Positions 17,201 through 29,957 of a DNA stretch of 49,882 bases are shown piece by piece; within the stretch, counting starts at the first letter, position 1, and every line of letters starts with the position of its first letter. The stretch is from Beroe ovata. Lineage: Eukaryota; Ctenophora; Nuda; Beroida; Beroidae. The position numbers were made by a program, and so were the translations under genes. The stretch lies in the NCBI GenBank assembly GCA_946803715.1, contig CAMPET010000079.1, positions 239,468-289,349 of the forward strand. The letters run 5' to 3'. The notes under the pieces were generated by a model. That model had not been told where the DNA came from, did no database searches, and saw nothing but the letters and a program-made list of their open reading frames with translations.

Positions 17201-20200
17201 TCAGCGGACTTGTAAACTGTTCAATTTTAGTTCATTATGTCTGCTATACCTGGTCGTGAGCCGCGTGCAAAATCTAACTACGTTTTTAACTGCCCACAGC
17301 CGACGTAAAGCGTTCATCCTGGTGAAGTAGACGATAGGGTTACACGCCGCATTCATAGCCACACTGGTCCTGTACACAAAGATGTGAATGTACGCGTAGT
17401 TGGACGTGACCCAAGTTATGTGATCGCTCTGTCCAAAGAACATTACCAGGAGCAGAAATACCCAGAAAGGTACGTTGAAAATGACATAGAGGGTGGTAAC
17501 TATGTACATGGTGGTGGTGGCCTGGTGTGTCACCTCATGTACATTCCTAGTGGACTTCCCAGTCCGACAGGGACTCCCCCTCGTCGCAGAGGAGGAAGTC
17601 TGGGGTACGGTCAGAGTCCGGGTGTTGTTGCGCGGCGCTTTCTCCATCTTATCCGCACAGGGGCTGGGTGAAAGGCTGAGGTGGGAGGGGGAGCTATGGT
17701 AGGGTCTGAGTGAGGGAGTGGAGTCCGATACAGGCATCGCCCGCATTCCAGTGTGTTCGGCAGAATGGAGTTCCGTGTTCACTCCTCCCCCATCCACCAC
17801 CCGGGAGCAACTGCTGATGTTACTCACCCCCCTACAGTTGTATGCGGAGGTGTGACGCAACATGCGCTCCTTGCTGCTCAGCACTATCTTCACAAAGATA
17901 ACACAGCACACCAGCACTGGTATAATGGGCAGGAGGGAGGGAATGATCAGGCAGAAATATACCAGGAACTGGTACCAGAATCCTTGTCCATCCTCGTACG
18001 ATACTATGGTCAGGTCGTCTATCCCCCAGGAGCAGGCTCCGACAGAGTCGTGGAAGTAGATGGGAGGGGAGTGGGTGCTGAACATCATGGGCAGTGAGGC
18101 TTGACCGACCTATGGAAAGAGAGAGAAAGTGGGGATTAGGTCATGGTGAGTTGACATGATGATATTGATACGGTGAGTTACCATGGTGATATTGATACGG
18201 TGAGTTACCATGGGGTTATGGTGAGTAACTGACCACCAGAGTGAGAGATCAGAATGACTACGATGTGTAAATGGTCGTGCGAGCACCCCAAAATAGCAAA
18301 CGGTTGAGTCGTGAAAATAAATCATTGAAGTGCGGCTAAATCGTTGCAGCTATCAAAAACTATATCATTAAACTGTTTCTAAATGCATTCTCTTTGGAGC
18401 TATCTATCTGACAAAAGCGAGTGACAGCTAGGCAAGAGCATGCAATTATGACATTTGCAGACATCCCACAATGCGATGTTTTGAGTTTCATTATCTCTCA
18501 CGCTGGCAATTGTCTGTAGTGCGCTCACGTCGCGAGGGACCCACGCCATGGGTCAATATGTTGCAGCGAGTGGTAGCAATGGGTGTAGCAGAGACCACGA
18601 ATATCTCTTGACCATCATTTCATTGATTTAGCCCGATTCTAAATTCACAAGTGTCAAAGAGTGACATAAAGCTAGATTTAAGAACATATTTTAATTATAA
18701 TAGGCAGACTCGAACTGTCACTGTGATTAATATGCCTGGGTGTGAGACAGTATTCTCAGAATATCAAAATTTTCGCGTACCTACAGGACCAATCCCAAAC
18801 CATGTGAAGCAAGAAGCATGAGAAAATGTAAGATGTGCAAAGTGAGATCTTTCAACTACAAGTCATTATGTAGAATGTCCTGTGTAGAATGTACAATGTA
18901 GTATGTACTATGTACTTCATACTCGGTGTACACAATGTACTCAGTGTACACAATGTACTCAGAGTCAGTGTACTCGGTGTACACAATGTACTCAGTGTAC
19001 ACAATATGTACTCAGAGTCAGTGTACACAGTGTGCTCAGTGTACACAGTGTGCTCAGTGTACACAGTGTTAACTATGTACTCAGTGTGTATAACTGTGTG
19101 TATAACAGTATACACTGTGTATATCAGGTACCTGTATAACAAGGTATATCGCCACAGGAAGGACTGCATGTCTGAGAGAAGGGGAGGAGAGAGTGGGGTG
19201 AATGGTGATACAGCGTATCACGGACAACACAGCCACCAGGAACACCGACATCCGAGTTGTAATGTTGAGTATCCATCTGAGAGAGAGAGGTGGGTTGTTA
19301 ATATAGTTAAATAGGGGGAGTTGGACTTTAGCCAAGTCCAACTTAGCTTAAGTGGGGAAGTGCCAGGGGGAGGAAGGAAAATCTGAGGTATGCAAAATAT
19401 GACATCAGAGACGCGGTGGTATAAGTTCGGATAATTCATGTTCACGTCACAGACTGTCATGATTGCATCTACTGTATTATTATTATTAAGGCACGATAAA
19501 ATCGCCAAGAGCAGATCAAATTGGATTTCATGTCACGGTCCGAATAATCGGCGTTGGGAAAGTAAAATAGACTGTCATTTTGGGATCGTGATGACGCACG
19601 TGCTAAATCATCATGATTTCAAACAGGCCCAGTCAACATGGCACAGTCAAGAACATGTTTAACTGAAACTAGATCTAAATCTAAAACTATATCTCATCTC
19701 TAAAACTAGATTTTAATTACCCGGATAAGATACAGAGAACAGAACTACCGAGAATCATCTTCTTCCGGCCGTAGACCATACTGAGACCAGAAGGGAATGT
19801 CACCAGTCCAGTAAGGATGTCCATCACCACTGAAATAGAGATTGTAGAGATTGTCTCCAAGTTTTGCACCCTTTACATAATTAGGTATTTAATTCTTCCC
19901 TCCTCAATAAGAAGGGCGTTGTGTTTGGCATGGGGGAATAACTAGGGCTGGTGAGTTTTGTGGGGGTGTGGCTTTAATGATGTTTGATTGACTCAACTCT
20001 ATCGGAGTCAACTCTAAAGGGAGTGACCTCTAAACGGTCGGTGCTCGAAAGTTTATGATACTTAATTCTCTCTCTCTCCTCCCACAGAGATAAAAGGAAT
20101 GTTATTATGAGATAGTTCTCGAGCTGGAATATATGCCTGCTGCTGCACACTGATAAAATATGCCAGCAGGCTCTCTTATCCGAGCTTGTGACGTCAAAAG

Positions 20201-20731
20201 AGGTACACGGTTCATCCTGTTGATTGATTTATTGCAGCCATTAGCAATAAGTCATCACACAGACGCGACAACTATTCGAATATACTTTAGTAACCCCTTA
20301 ATGAACTCATTTGAGGGTTTAAAATTCATATTTCATATCTGATGAATGGTTGAATGTCATTCTCGAATGGTATTGGACCATTCGCAGGATATGAAATTCA
20401 AATATCGAAATGAATCGCATGTATTCTTTCCCGAGAAAGCAATAAATTGATAGATGAATTGCATCTGTGTGTGTGTGTGTGAGTGTGTGTGTGNNNNNNN
20501 NNNNNNNNNNNNNNNNNNNNNNNNNNNNNNNNNNNNNNNNNTGTGTGTGTGTGAGGACTCACCTATACACAGGTATAGAAAATATGTCGGAGATTTCTTC
20601 TTCCCGAAGAAGAATCGCACTGTGAGGGAGTTGAGGATAAATGCTACAATCGAGGATACCAATTCCAGTAGACCGAATATCAGATCAGCCGTGTGACTGA
20701 AGTTGTAGTGAGGGCTGGTCGAGTTAGACAT
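17201..20731 (-). CDS. Rhodopsin-class (class A) G-protein-coupled receptor, orphan
   Basis: Four coding exons, in transcription order: 20731-20563, 19829-19721, 19276-19132, 18109-17201; phases close to 443 residues. Seven membrane segments can be placed. TM1 carries FILNSLTV (Asn34) after a short N-terminus with N-glycosylation sites (NST, NFS). TM2 has VVMDILTG (Asp60). A cysteine before TM3 (VLCIL) can pair with GACSW in loop 2. TM5 has LIIPSLLPIIPVLV, TM6 YVIFNVPFWVF, and TM7 ends NPIVYF. The DRY position reads IRC, and the TM6 CWxP motif reads FNVP. The third intracellular loop is long (roughly 130 residues), rich in Ser/Thr/Pro. Ligand unknown; I could not assign a subfamily. It is a plasma-membrane signalling receptor by class. 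Confidence 0.88.
18139..18225. repeat. Short tandem repeat in GPCR intron 3
   Basis: The unit GATATTGATACGGTGAGTTACCATG occurs about two and a half times. Each unit contains GGTGAGT, a perfect donor-like word on the plus strand, but the gene runs on the other strand. Confidence 0.7.
18888..19120. repeat. Minisatellite of TGTACAC/TACTCAGTG units in GPCR intron 3
   Basis: Words such as GTACACAATGTACTCAGTGTACACA repeat with variation for about 230 bp, and the units contain the palindrome TGTACA. Similar words (AGTGTACACACAGTGTGTAT) appear in an HSPA5 intron at 13330-13375, so the motif is dispersed. Confidence 0.85.
19830..20562 (-). other. GPCR intron 1
   Basis: The intron separates the TM1 and TM2 exons (phase 1). 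It contains a GT/CA microsatellite interrupted by an assembly gap of 48 Ns at 20494-20541. Otherwise I see nothing recognisable. Confidence 0.75.
20470..20553. repeat. (GT)n microsatellite with 48-N gap
   Basis: GT repeats flank the Ns at 20494-20541, so the gap probably consists of the same repeat. Confidence 0.9.
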
Positions 20732-22589
20732 GTCACTTCTGCTGCTGTAGCTAAGAGAATGTAAAGTCGGTGAGGAAGTGATGAATTCGAGTGGTGAATG
20801 CTCATATATTCATTTATTGGACAATAATTTCAATCTTGTATAGAGTGGAAATTGCTAAGACAGTTTAAACGCGGGAACATCGTCTGTCTACGATACGCGA
20901 TGGCTTCGAGGAAGAGCTGTGAGGAATGTGCTCGCATTGAAATGGGATATTTGACACTCAATCACGAAGATCCGACGCGGTATATATGGCAACGCGTTGC
21001 GAGAGCACGGCAACTCTGCAAGGTGAAATAGAACCAACACACACAAATACTACTAAATACTATGCTTAGGTAAGTGATGGTGATAGGTATATGATATTTG
21101 ACAAAGCTTATATAATGCTGTCGTTGACAGTGTCAACAATGCGCTTTAAAATCTCACTATTTTAATTTACTCATACTATTATTACTCATACTATTACTAT
21201 GAGTCATAGTAAGGACTTGTCTTACAACCAGTCCGAAAATCAGTCAAGCGCTACACAAAATTGCTTACCTTCCGATATCGGCCCCACTATTACAGTGGAA
21301 AAACCTGATTAGTGAAATGTGGTCTTATGTTAGAGGTCACCATGCTGCGTGATTGTGACACGCAGCATGATGTAGACCGTGACACCGAGACACATGCATA
21401 TTATATGTGACACAATAGGAGAGATTAATCATGCTCATAATAACAGCTGCGTGTGTGTGCGTGTGCAACGTGTGATTGTGTGTCGGCATTCTACTATATT
21501 CACTGATATTGGAGTGACACGCACCTACACACAGTACATACAAACACACATATTGTGAGTAACATATAGACACTATGCGGGACACTCTGATTAATATATG
21601 ATTCAATCCATTGATCATACGGCAAGACGAACCTCACGTACACGCAGTAATCTGGCATAAGCTGGGCAGCACTGTATTACAATATTCACTGTGGCTGGTG
21701 ACACTGTCACCAGGTGACAGCTGACACTATTTTACGTAGAAATGGTGAGAATTATATGATAAAGGAACAAGTGAGGGCGGCGGGTGCGATCATGTAGTTA
21801 TTCACACGGGGCAGGTATATAGAGAGAATTATACTATCCCCCCTAACGTATTCCACCCTACCGTTAATCTATTACCACTATACTTATAATAATAGTAGTT
21901 GCGCCCCGGGAGACAGAATTATGCATTGGTTTGGGAGTTGGGATTATAGTTACATGGAGCTAGAAGAATGGTTTTGAACTGCCCCTAAAGCGCGACAGTT
22001 ATGCACCTGCAAATTAATTAGAAGGACAGGAAGATTGAAGTTTGGGTTGAAAATCACAATAAACAACACTGTTCCCACGTTGCGTTCCACTTTCAGTTCA
22101 CAGAGTAGAATAGGGGCGCGCAACGTGTGCAAAACAACACTGAAGAAGCAGTCGCGGACAAAAAAATTTCTATCCGTGCCAAATGTCTAAAAAGAGCTCG
22201 ACAGACGCGAGACATTGACAAGTGACTATATGTCAAACTGCGATAAACACATACGGAAGTCTTTACATGGTCTACATGGGTGGTTATGCAGCATTGTGAA
22301 GAGGGATATCAAATAACTATCCTCGACATAATAGTTATCATCATCTCGTACAAAGAATATAACGGCAGGAGTGTTGTTTAATGAAGGGTAGCTGCCTATA
22401 GCATTAGTGTAACTGTAGTAAAGGCAAGTGGTGTCAAGGAGAGTGGTGTCAAAGAAACTGGTGTCAAAGAGAGCGGACAGCAGTGTGAATACTAAAGCGT
22501 TGATGTTATTGTCCTTCATTATAAACTCTGTAAAATACGACAACTGCTGTGCATTATGAGGAGCCCTTACAATTTATAGCGTGCATTAC

Positions 22590-22725
22590 GAGATCTGTAA
22601 AATGATACTCAAAGCGTATTAGCTTTTTTGAAAATTCACTAAATCCCGGCGAGCATTATTATGAAATTCAGTTACCTCACTTTAGCGGCACATCATATCC
22701 TTAGGATTCTTTATGCTTTAAAGTA
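22590..22725 (+). repeat. Dispersed repeat R4, copy 1
   Basis: Blocks AATGATACTC, AAATCCCGGCGAGCATTAT, ATGAAATTCA, CACTTTAGCGGCAC and CCTTAGGATTCTTTAT occur in this order. The same blocks occur in the opposite orientation at 29822-29957. Confidence 0.85.
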
Positions 22726-23420
22726 ACACTTTATTGAGCTTGTCAAGTGAGCAATGTCTGTCAAGTGCAGGAATCAAGGAGCTGGAGACAAGCAAAAGAC
22801 ATCGGAGATAATTGAGGATACTAGGGAAAAGTTACTCTATTCTCTCTGCTGAAGCTGTACAGCAGTAGGCGTATTGACTCAAATACTCAAATGAAGAAGA
22901 TATGAGAAGATGGGTGCCGTGTTCATATATCTGTATGTTGATTGGGTGGAAAAATTGTTGACAAAACGACGTCCACCAAGAAATATATGGCTGATTCTTA
23001 TAACGCAGTTTTTGGCAAATTCATCTGGTTGTGCGACCAAAAATAATGGAGCAATTTAGCGTTCGTCGAAAGATGACCATTGGTCAACGAGAAACAGCCT
23101 TATCTTCATGATAAGACAGACATACTGACAGACAGAGAGTTTGTCTTGTGCTAGATGTCAGCTTATTAATAAACTGTTTATCAATAAACCGTTTAAAGGA
23201 GCTGTTTTTGTCCTTATATATTATAAGACTTTTAAGATGGATGAGTGATAGGTATAACGTTTATTAATAATAAACTCTATAGTTCTGAACGATCTAAGGA
23301 TTATGATAGACTGTAGAGAATTTCATTGGCTTCAAAAAACAATCAAATCATCAAAATTAAGCGATGCATGAAAACGTAATAAGATTGGACCTGTCTTTCA
23401 GGTGAACAAGTGCTATCGGG

Positions 23421-23456
23421 TGTGTGTGTGTGTGNGTGTGTGTGTGTGTGTGTGTT
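23421..23456. repeat. (GT)n microsatellite with a single N
   Basis: A near-pure GT run contains one undetermined base at 23435. Confidence 0.9.
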
Positions 23457-24717
23457 TGTCTGTGTGTCTGCACTGGAGACAGGAGCTTGGGTGGGCTATT
23501 ATATTGCCTCTGAAAGGAAAATATACAGTGTGAATTCACGGCTTCACACCAATCCCATACTGCCATACACACGCAAACACACACATACACAGCTTTTGCA
23601 CATGCGAAATGCAGTTACATAGGTACCGTCTATAAGTTGCACTATAAGTGCACTTATACAGTTGGTGTGGGGGGGCAATCTGTACCGTGCCCCACCTATA
23701 GCAAAGTCGGGTCGCGTCTGCTCCATGAATAGGGGAGTATTCAAAGTGTAACTCCTTATTCACACTGTTTTATGCAGGGATAGCAGGGACTCCTGACTAT
23801 CATTCTGACTCAGAATTCCTGAGTGCACAGCATGCGCAGTCATCGCGACAATTATGGACCATGCTATGGCCGATACTGGGATAGCATAGCAGGTCCATGA
23901 GATTATCATAATATCAAGATTAGGTTTAGCAATCATCACAACATGAACAAGCCCTGACATTCATCATGTCAGTGTGATTACATCAAATCACGGGCAGCAT
24001 TGTTAACTTAATGTCATTGCTAATGTGAAACATGTTGAAATGCAAATTGGCTCGTTCTGTACTCAGTATACTGAGTAACAACTTATTAACGCCTGTGACT
24101 AACATAATATCAACTTATCAACAACAACAGATGTCACGAGGGCCCCCTTGATGTTCATTCGATATGGGTACTCAAATCTCCTGGATTCTATGAATGATCA
24201 AGTGAATTTAACATTAATCACTCGAGGGCGCTTATATAAGCATCAAGGCAACCCTATTTACTGTTATAGATGTGCAAACGTCAGTCACAACACCTTCAGA
24301 GTATCATAGGATAGTGAGAGCCATTATAAATCACCCTGCGTTTAAAGACCATTTACCATGCGAGGGAGAGAGATGATAGAGCGGGTCGTGCGCGAGGCAG
24401 CGCTCGAATATCCATCATTTTAACGTCACAATGTGTGATGCTAAGCGTAGTTTCTCACACAATATAAACGGAAGCGTACCAGCGGCGGCATTTAAGTGAC
24501 AATCATGACAGTCACACACTCCATATGACGTGTTTGTGTGTGTCTGTCACACACAAACTTATAAATCATGTTTTCGACAATATCATTATCATTACCAAGG
24601 GAATGGTGCCTAGCTCATGCTAGCACAACCACGCGAAAATACAATTTCTACAATTACCTATTGAATAATGGAGCACAAACCCGGATGCCGGTTGATCCAT
24701 TCATTGGAAATAGAATA

Positions 24718-24880
24718 GTTTGCCTTGGTTACAAAGTGGTTGCCCTTGGTTACACTTACAGAGTGGTTGCCCTTGGTTACACATACAGATTGGTTGCCCT
24801 TGGTTACAGAGTGGTTTCCCTGGGTAATCTGTGCGAGACAATATCCCAGGGAAACCACTCTGTAACCAAGGGCAACCATT
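24718..24880. repeat. Tandem GGTTGCCCTTGGTTACA units ending in a perfect 33-bp-arm inverted repeat
   Basis: Four direct units related to GGTTGCCCTTGGTTACA run from about 24720. The last one (24792-24824) is exactly reverse-complementary over 33 bases to 24845-24877, with a 20-nt loop. Units vary in the inserted CTTACAGAGT or CATACAGAT spacer. Confidence 0.93.
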
Positions 24881-25419
24881 CTGTACCAATCCGCCAACTC
24901 GACTGTCCGCAAAAATGGCATTCTATTGCGTATAATAATATATTTTACATAAATCAACCAAGTTAATGATATTGAATATTGATATTTAGGCTATGAACAA
25001 TGGACATGCTCGATGTAATATGAAAATGAGATTGGCTCATGAAGTAGATTACAACGAAACCACAATATTACCTACAGAGTGCTGGATTTCTCTGACCATC
25101 TACTGCGATTGACAATTAATCATACATTTGAGTCACTGCCCGAAGAGCACTACATCTCTTTGAACTGGTGGTAGCAGAATGCCAGAATACTATAAGTAAG
25201 GATAAAGGTAAGTAAGTTCGAAGGAATATACATTATACAAAGGTATGCCCAAAGAATATGCACATAGCTGCTATACTCCCCGCCCTCTAATTTGTGCCGC
25301 GAAATATGAGTGTGCAGTGGGTCAACATGAGGAGTGGGTCAACTTGAGTGTCCTGTACTCTTAAGTGAAATTCTGTAGAAATTTTGACTACAGCTTAGAG
25401 CAAGAGTGTTGCTCGCCCA

Positions 25420-25565
25420 ATTTCAGTACATCAATTCTGTTATATATTTTGATTCAAATGTGATATACTCTCAAGTACTCAAGCAACAGCTAGAGTATAT
25501 CAATTCAGTTCTGATTATATACTCTCAAGTATTCAAGCAACAGCTAGATTGTATCAATTCTGATC
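25420..25565. repeat. Partial direct repeat
   Basis: The block TATACTCTCAAGTA.TCAAGCAACAGCTAGA..GTATCAATTC occurs twice in a row, with an earlier partial copy (ATCAATTCTG). Confidence 0.75.
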
Positions 25566-26415
25566 TACCGAGAGACGAGGGATACGACGGTGTGAGGCAA
25601 GGTCTATAGCAGCAGTATAGACTATGGTATAGCAGGTTGTTGTGTACCTATCTCTTGTGACTCATATATTCTGTACAATAGAGTGGGTACCATAGACAAT
25701 ATCACATGGCATCATGGTCACCTGGTAACACATGGTAACCTCAAGTCGCGTGACCAGTTCTTCTATATAAATATATGTAAGAACACATTGGTCTAGAACG
25801 TATGACAGATGTTTGACAGTGAACACTGAACATGGATGCATTGATACTAAACATGGATTTTGGATTCAGATATTTAACATTGATATCGTCATCTGTAACA
25901 TGGATGCATGATTGATATGAAATGCTATTTAACATTTCACATTTGAAGGGAGGGAGATGTTGAATTGGAAGTGGGGTTACGAGCGTCAAGCAGGTGAGAG
26001 GGGTGCTCAATTCACCCATACTATCCCTTCACTCTTAAATAATTTATAATTGCTCGATTAACACATCAAATTATGGGATAATCCTACTCGACAATTACAA
26101 ACACGCCAACACATGTCACATGTGTGTCGGGCAACAAATGAAATTGACGTAAATCCTTGACACTTCATATGATCATGATACTCGAATTTTGATTACGTTA
26201 ACTGCTATTAAATCAGGAACATATGCTCAAGCAAAATCAGGTACACATACTCAAGCAAATCCTTTCAACACAAACTCAAATATAGTTCGTGAATCGGACG
26301 ATTGAATAAAGAAGTTGAAATTGCACGAAAATCTATCCAAAAACTTGGAATTGGTCCAAATTGCTTCGGCTCAATAGATTCCTTACCTAGTATAGTACCT
26401 ATCACGGTTGTATCA

Positions 26416-26433
26416 GGGCGCTGGCAAGCGCCC
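26416..26433. repeat. Short hairpin with a covarying relative at 45107-45124
   Basis: Stem GGGCGCT/AGCGCCC closes loop GGCA. The relative at 45107-45124 is GGGGGCT-GGCA-AGCCCCC: the same loop and stem length, with one base pair exchanged C-G to G-C. Confidence 0.7.
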
Positions 26434-27831
26434 GCAGCCACGGAAAGAAAATGGGCGTGGTCACCTTTGAAGTGATACGAACTCCCAAAGCAGTGGTGAA
26501 GTCATTCAGCGTTTTTTCAAAAACGCGCTTGCCAGCCCTAATATATAAAAATCTACCAAATCGCCAAAATCGCGATTTTCACGCTATTATTAAACCATGN
26601 AATAAAGGTATCATTCTCATCAAGCCAACATATAGAACAATGTCAGTGTGGCCACAAGTTTCGCCTTAGGCGGCATGGCAAGTGGCAGGTGGCAAGCCAC
26701 CGTGGCAAGGTTGTTTCGAGGTCCTGTGACCACCACCTATAAGTGTAAAGCGAGCTATACAGCTGACTGTGAAGTGTGCGTTTTTATACATGGCGTCACG
26801 CATTAGGTAAAGAATCTGAAAACTGAAAATTAAAATTGAAAATGACAGCAAGTGAAATCTTCAATTATACCGAGTTTTGGACATGCAATTTTTACTATGA
26901 GTATGACGATAACGCCATGACGACAGTAGAAATGCAGAACTCTGCAGCTGATAGACGTATGGATTTGAATAGATTAGAATGGATTAGAAAGGACGAACAG
27001 TCGATTACACGTGACAACATATTACACGTGACAACAAATAACACGTGACAACATAGTCACAGTTCTTGGATCTGCTCCACGTAACCTCCCATGAATCTAC
27101 CGCAGTATTGGATTATTTGCCGGGCTTCAATTCATTTGGGTTTATTACATAGGTGTTACTTCCGGGAATTCGTCATGAACGAGACACTCCTAGTTGTAAT
27201 GCTTCGTCTCGTCGTGACCAACTTCATTATAAACTTCATGTCATATGTGTGCTACTGTATAATGGTACATTGCCCTCACCCTGTGGGTATGTGGTGCATT
27301 GCACAATTAGCATGAATCTCAGGCACAGAAAGACAGACACACTCACTCACATAGGTACCCCCACCACACACGCACACACACAGGCACGCGCAAACACACA
27401 AAACACAGTATAATATCAACAACCAGATGAATGCAGTGCCTTTCACTGGGGTGGCCTTTTCCTTCCCAAAGATAGCTAGAGCTAGTGCCCGATGTAATGA
27501 ATAGGCACTCTCATGACCGCAGGCATATATGACCGCAGGCATATATCATGTGGAGTTTCAGCAGACCAATAAATCAGGGGGATAAGTGGAGAGAGAGAAA
27601 GTGCGGGAGAGAGAAAGTGCGGGAGAGAGAAGCTGATATTGCGACACATGACGCGGTCTCATGAGCACTGTTCAATTTCATAGTCTGTGTGTAACGTAAT
27701 ATATTAATAACGTATTATAGTTCTTATCAAATGATCATATCATCAATCGTCTTATTGCGGTTCATCATAGAAAGAGATGATGAACTGCAAAGAGATGACG
27801 ATATTGGTTGTGCTATTATAGAAACCATATT

Positions 27832-27914
27832 AAGTCCACGATATGATTAAGAAATCCACGGTATGAAGCTGAAGTCCACGATATGAAGTCCACGATATGA
27901 AGTCCACGATATAG
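27832..27914. repeat. Tandem AAGTCCACGATATGA repeat
   Basis: About five 15-bp units occur, the last three nearly perfect. Confidence 0.85.
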
Positions 27915-29821
27915 TCATGAGTCATGACCAATGTGATTTTCGACTCGAATACGAAAGTCCTCATGTTCTACCTACGCGTGGTTGAATTCTTCACGCTATT
28001 TCGTATTCCTAGTGGACGCTGGGCTTTGAGGCTTTCAAAAGCTAAGTGGTCAGAGAACTTGAGATCCAGAGATTTTGGATATTATCAGTTATCACATGAC
28101 CAGATCATGGGGTTGACTTTTAAACAGGATGAAATATGAATAACGTTATAAGCAGAGGGGTAAAAACATATAAATTTCTAAGGGATGACATAATCTCTTG
28201 TAACAATTTGTCAAAACCACCAGGCGGAGATCAGATGTCAAATTCACGAGGGCCCTGAGAGCATGCGTTGCAGCTTGTCAAATAACTTACCAGATGTCAA
28301 ATAACTTTTAGTTACTATACCTGAGATACAACTTATTTCTGAGTCAAATAAAACTCATACACATCAGCATTCAGCTATGTAATATAACTGCCCAAAAAGC
28401 ACTACACCACTGCCCAGAAAGCACTTAAAAATTGTAATATGTCATCGTACAACATTGAAGAGGTCGCATATAATCATAGAAAATAGCAGCGGCGATTGCT
28501 GTAACACGCAGCGAGGACATAATATATGGATTCATTTCGAACACCAACTACAAACGCAACTTCTTCAAGTCTAACCAAGTTGCTCCCTGATATTATAGGT
28601 AATCAGTCACTGCGACCTGTCATTAATTCCGGTGACAGCTACAGGAGGTATAATCAGAGGAGATCTCAACGTGTGCAATAACCACATGAATAATATATGG
28701 ATCATTGGATCCTATAATAGAGAAGTGTAATGGACCAGTGCATGGACCGTTAATCAGGGATGTACATGTATCCTGCACAATGATTATCACACTGAGTGCA
28801 TGCAGTTAAGTCACTTCACTCATTGAGTGAAGTAGTAATTGGTCTGCAGTGCAACGGATAGCGATAAATCGGAATGCGGGTAGGGATATATTTGTTAGTT
28901 GGTACAACTACAAGTACAAAGAGAAGGAAATATACCGTCTCTTTACCAGAACAGATGGATAATGGAAAGTTGGGAATGCCTGGAATATGCCTTTCTTTGA
29001 TGTTGTCAATTGACATGTTGACAGTTCACAAAGATATCGCACAGCTTTAGTGCTACGCTGCTGTCACACAACTGAAAACGAAATGCAACAAAGAAATGAC
29101 CACTCAAGCGATAATATTTCCGCGCATTCGAATGACTGTGGTTATGAAATGACAGATGATTGGCTGTAAGCGCGAAAGAACTGACCAATCATGCGCGCGC
29201 ATTATGCGTCACGTGACACTGAATGTATCTGAACAAACGCGGTACATTCTGCTCATTGTATACAGCACATATGTGTACTGTGAGTGTGGAAACTGGAAGT
29301 GGAATGTGTATGTGATCAACTGATCAATTGTACTACTACTTGTAGTTTGTAAATGTAAATTTTAATACAATCTGTAGTTACACACTACACCATACACACT
29401 ACACCATACACACCATAATATGTAATATGTTCCAGTTCAGATCACGTGCATTGTTATCCGACCGTGATTTGTTTAATTCTGTTTTATGGAACTACTGCAT
29501 GTACACATATTTGATCCAGTTATTTTCATCTTGGATCGCATCTCGACACAATGACCGAATATGACACTGATGTCCGATGATATCTCACCTTAATTAGATC
29601 ACTGATGATCTGTGATGTGCGAATTTCAATTATCCCATCAAACTCAGAGAGCAGGAGTAGCGCACCTGTCGTGGAATGAAATTGAAATTGTGACACAATG
29701 TGACACCCCGTAACCTCCTGAGTACGACGGCTAGAATATGTCACAAAAAATCGAATTTTGGCACGGTGATCAGGAAACGTTTACGCAATGTGTGACTATC
29801 AGGTGCATGGAAAATTAAGTT

Positions 29822-29957
29822 TAACTTTAATGCACTATAAGTATAAAGAATCCTAAGGCTATAAGTATAATCGTGCCGCTAAAGTGGGGTGAATGAATTT
29901 CATAATGCTCGCCGGGATTTATAAAAAAATACGCTGAGTATCATTCTACACCCCCTG
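29822..29957 (-). repeat. Dispersed repeat R4, copy 2 (inverted)
   Basis: Read on the minus strand it repeats the ordered blocks of the copy at 22590-22725, with small indels and an added TATACTTATAG motif. The two copies bracket about 7.1 kb of non-coding DNA. Confidence 0.85.

Noticed and set aside
18889-19314. 141-codon plus-strand ORF
   Set aside because: It is composed of translated minisatellite units and lies over a GPCR intron and exon on the other strand.
24118-24960. CRISPR-like array suggested by the spaced repeats near 24.7 kb
   Set aside because: The genome is eukaryotic, the spacers are not unique sequences of equal length, and the last unit forms a hairpin with its own inverse.
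27091-27413. Overlapping plus-strand ORFs with hydrophobic stretches
   Set aside because: No family resemblance, no consistent splice partners, and they run into a CA repeat.
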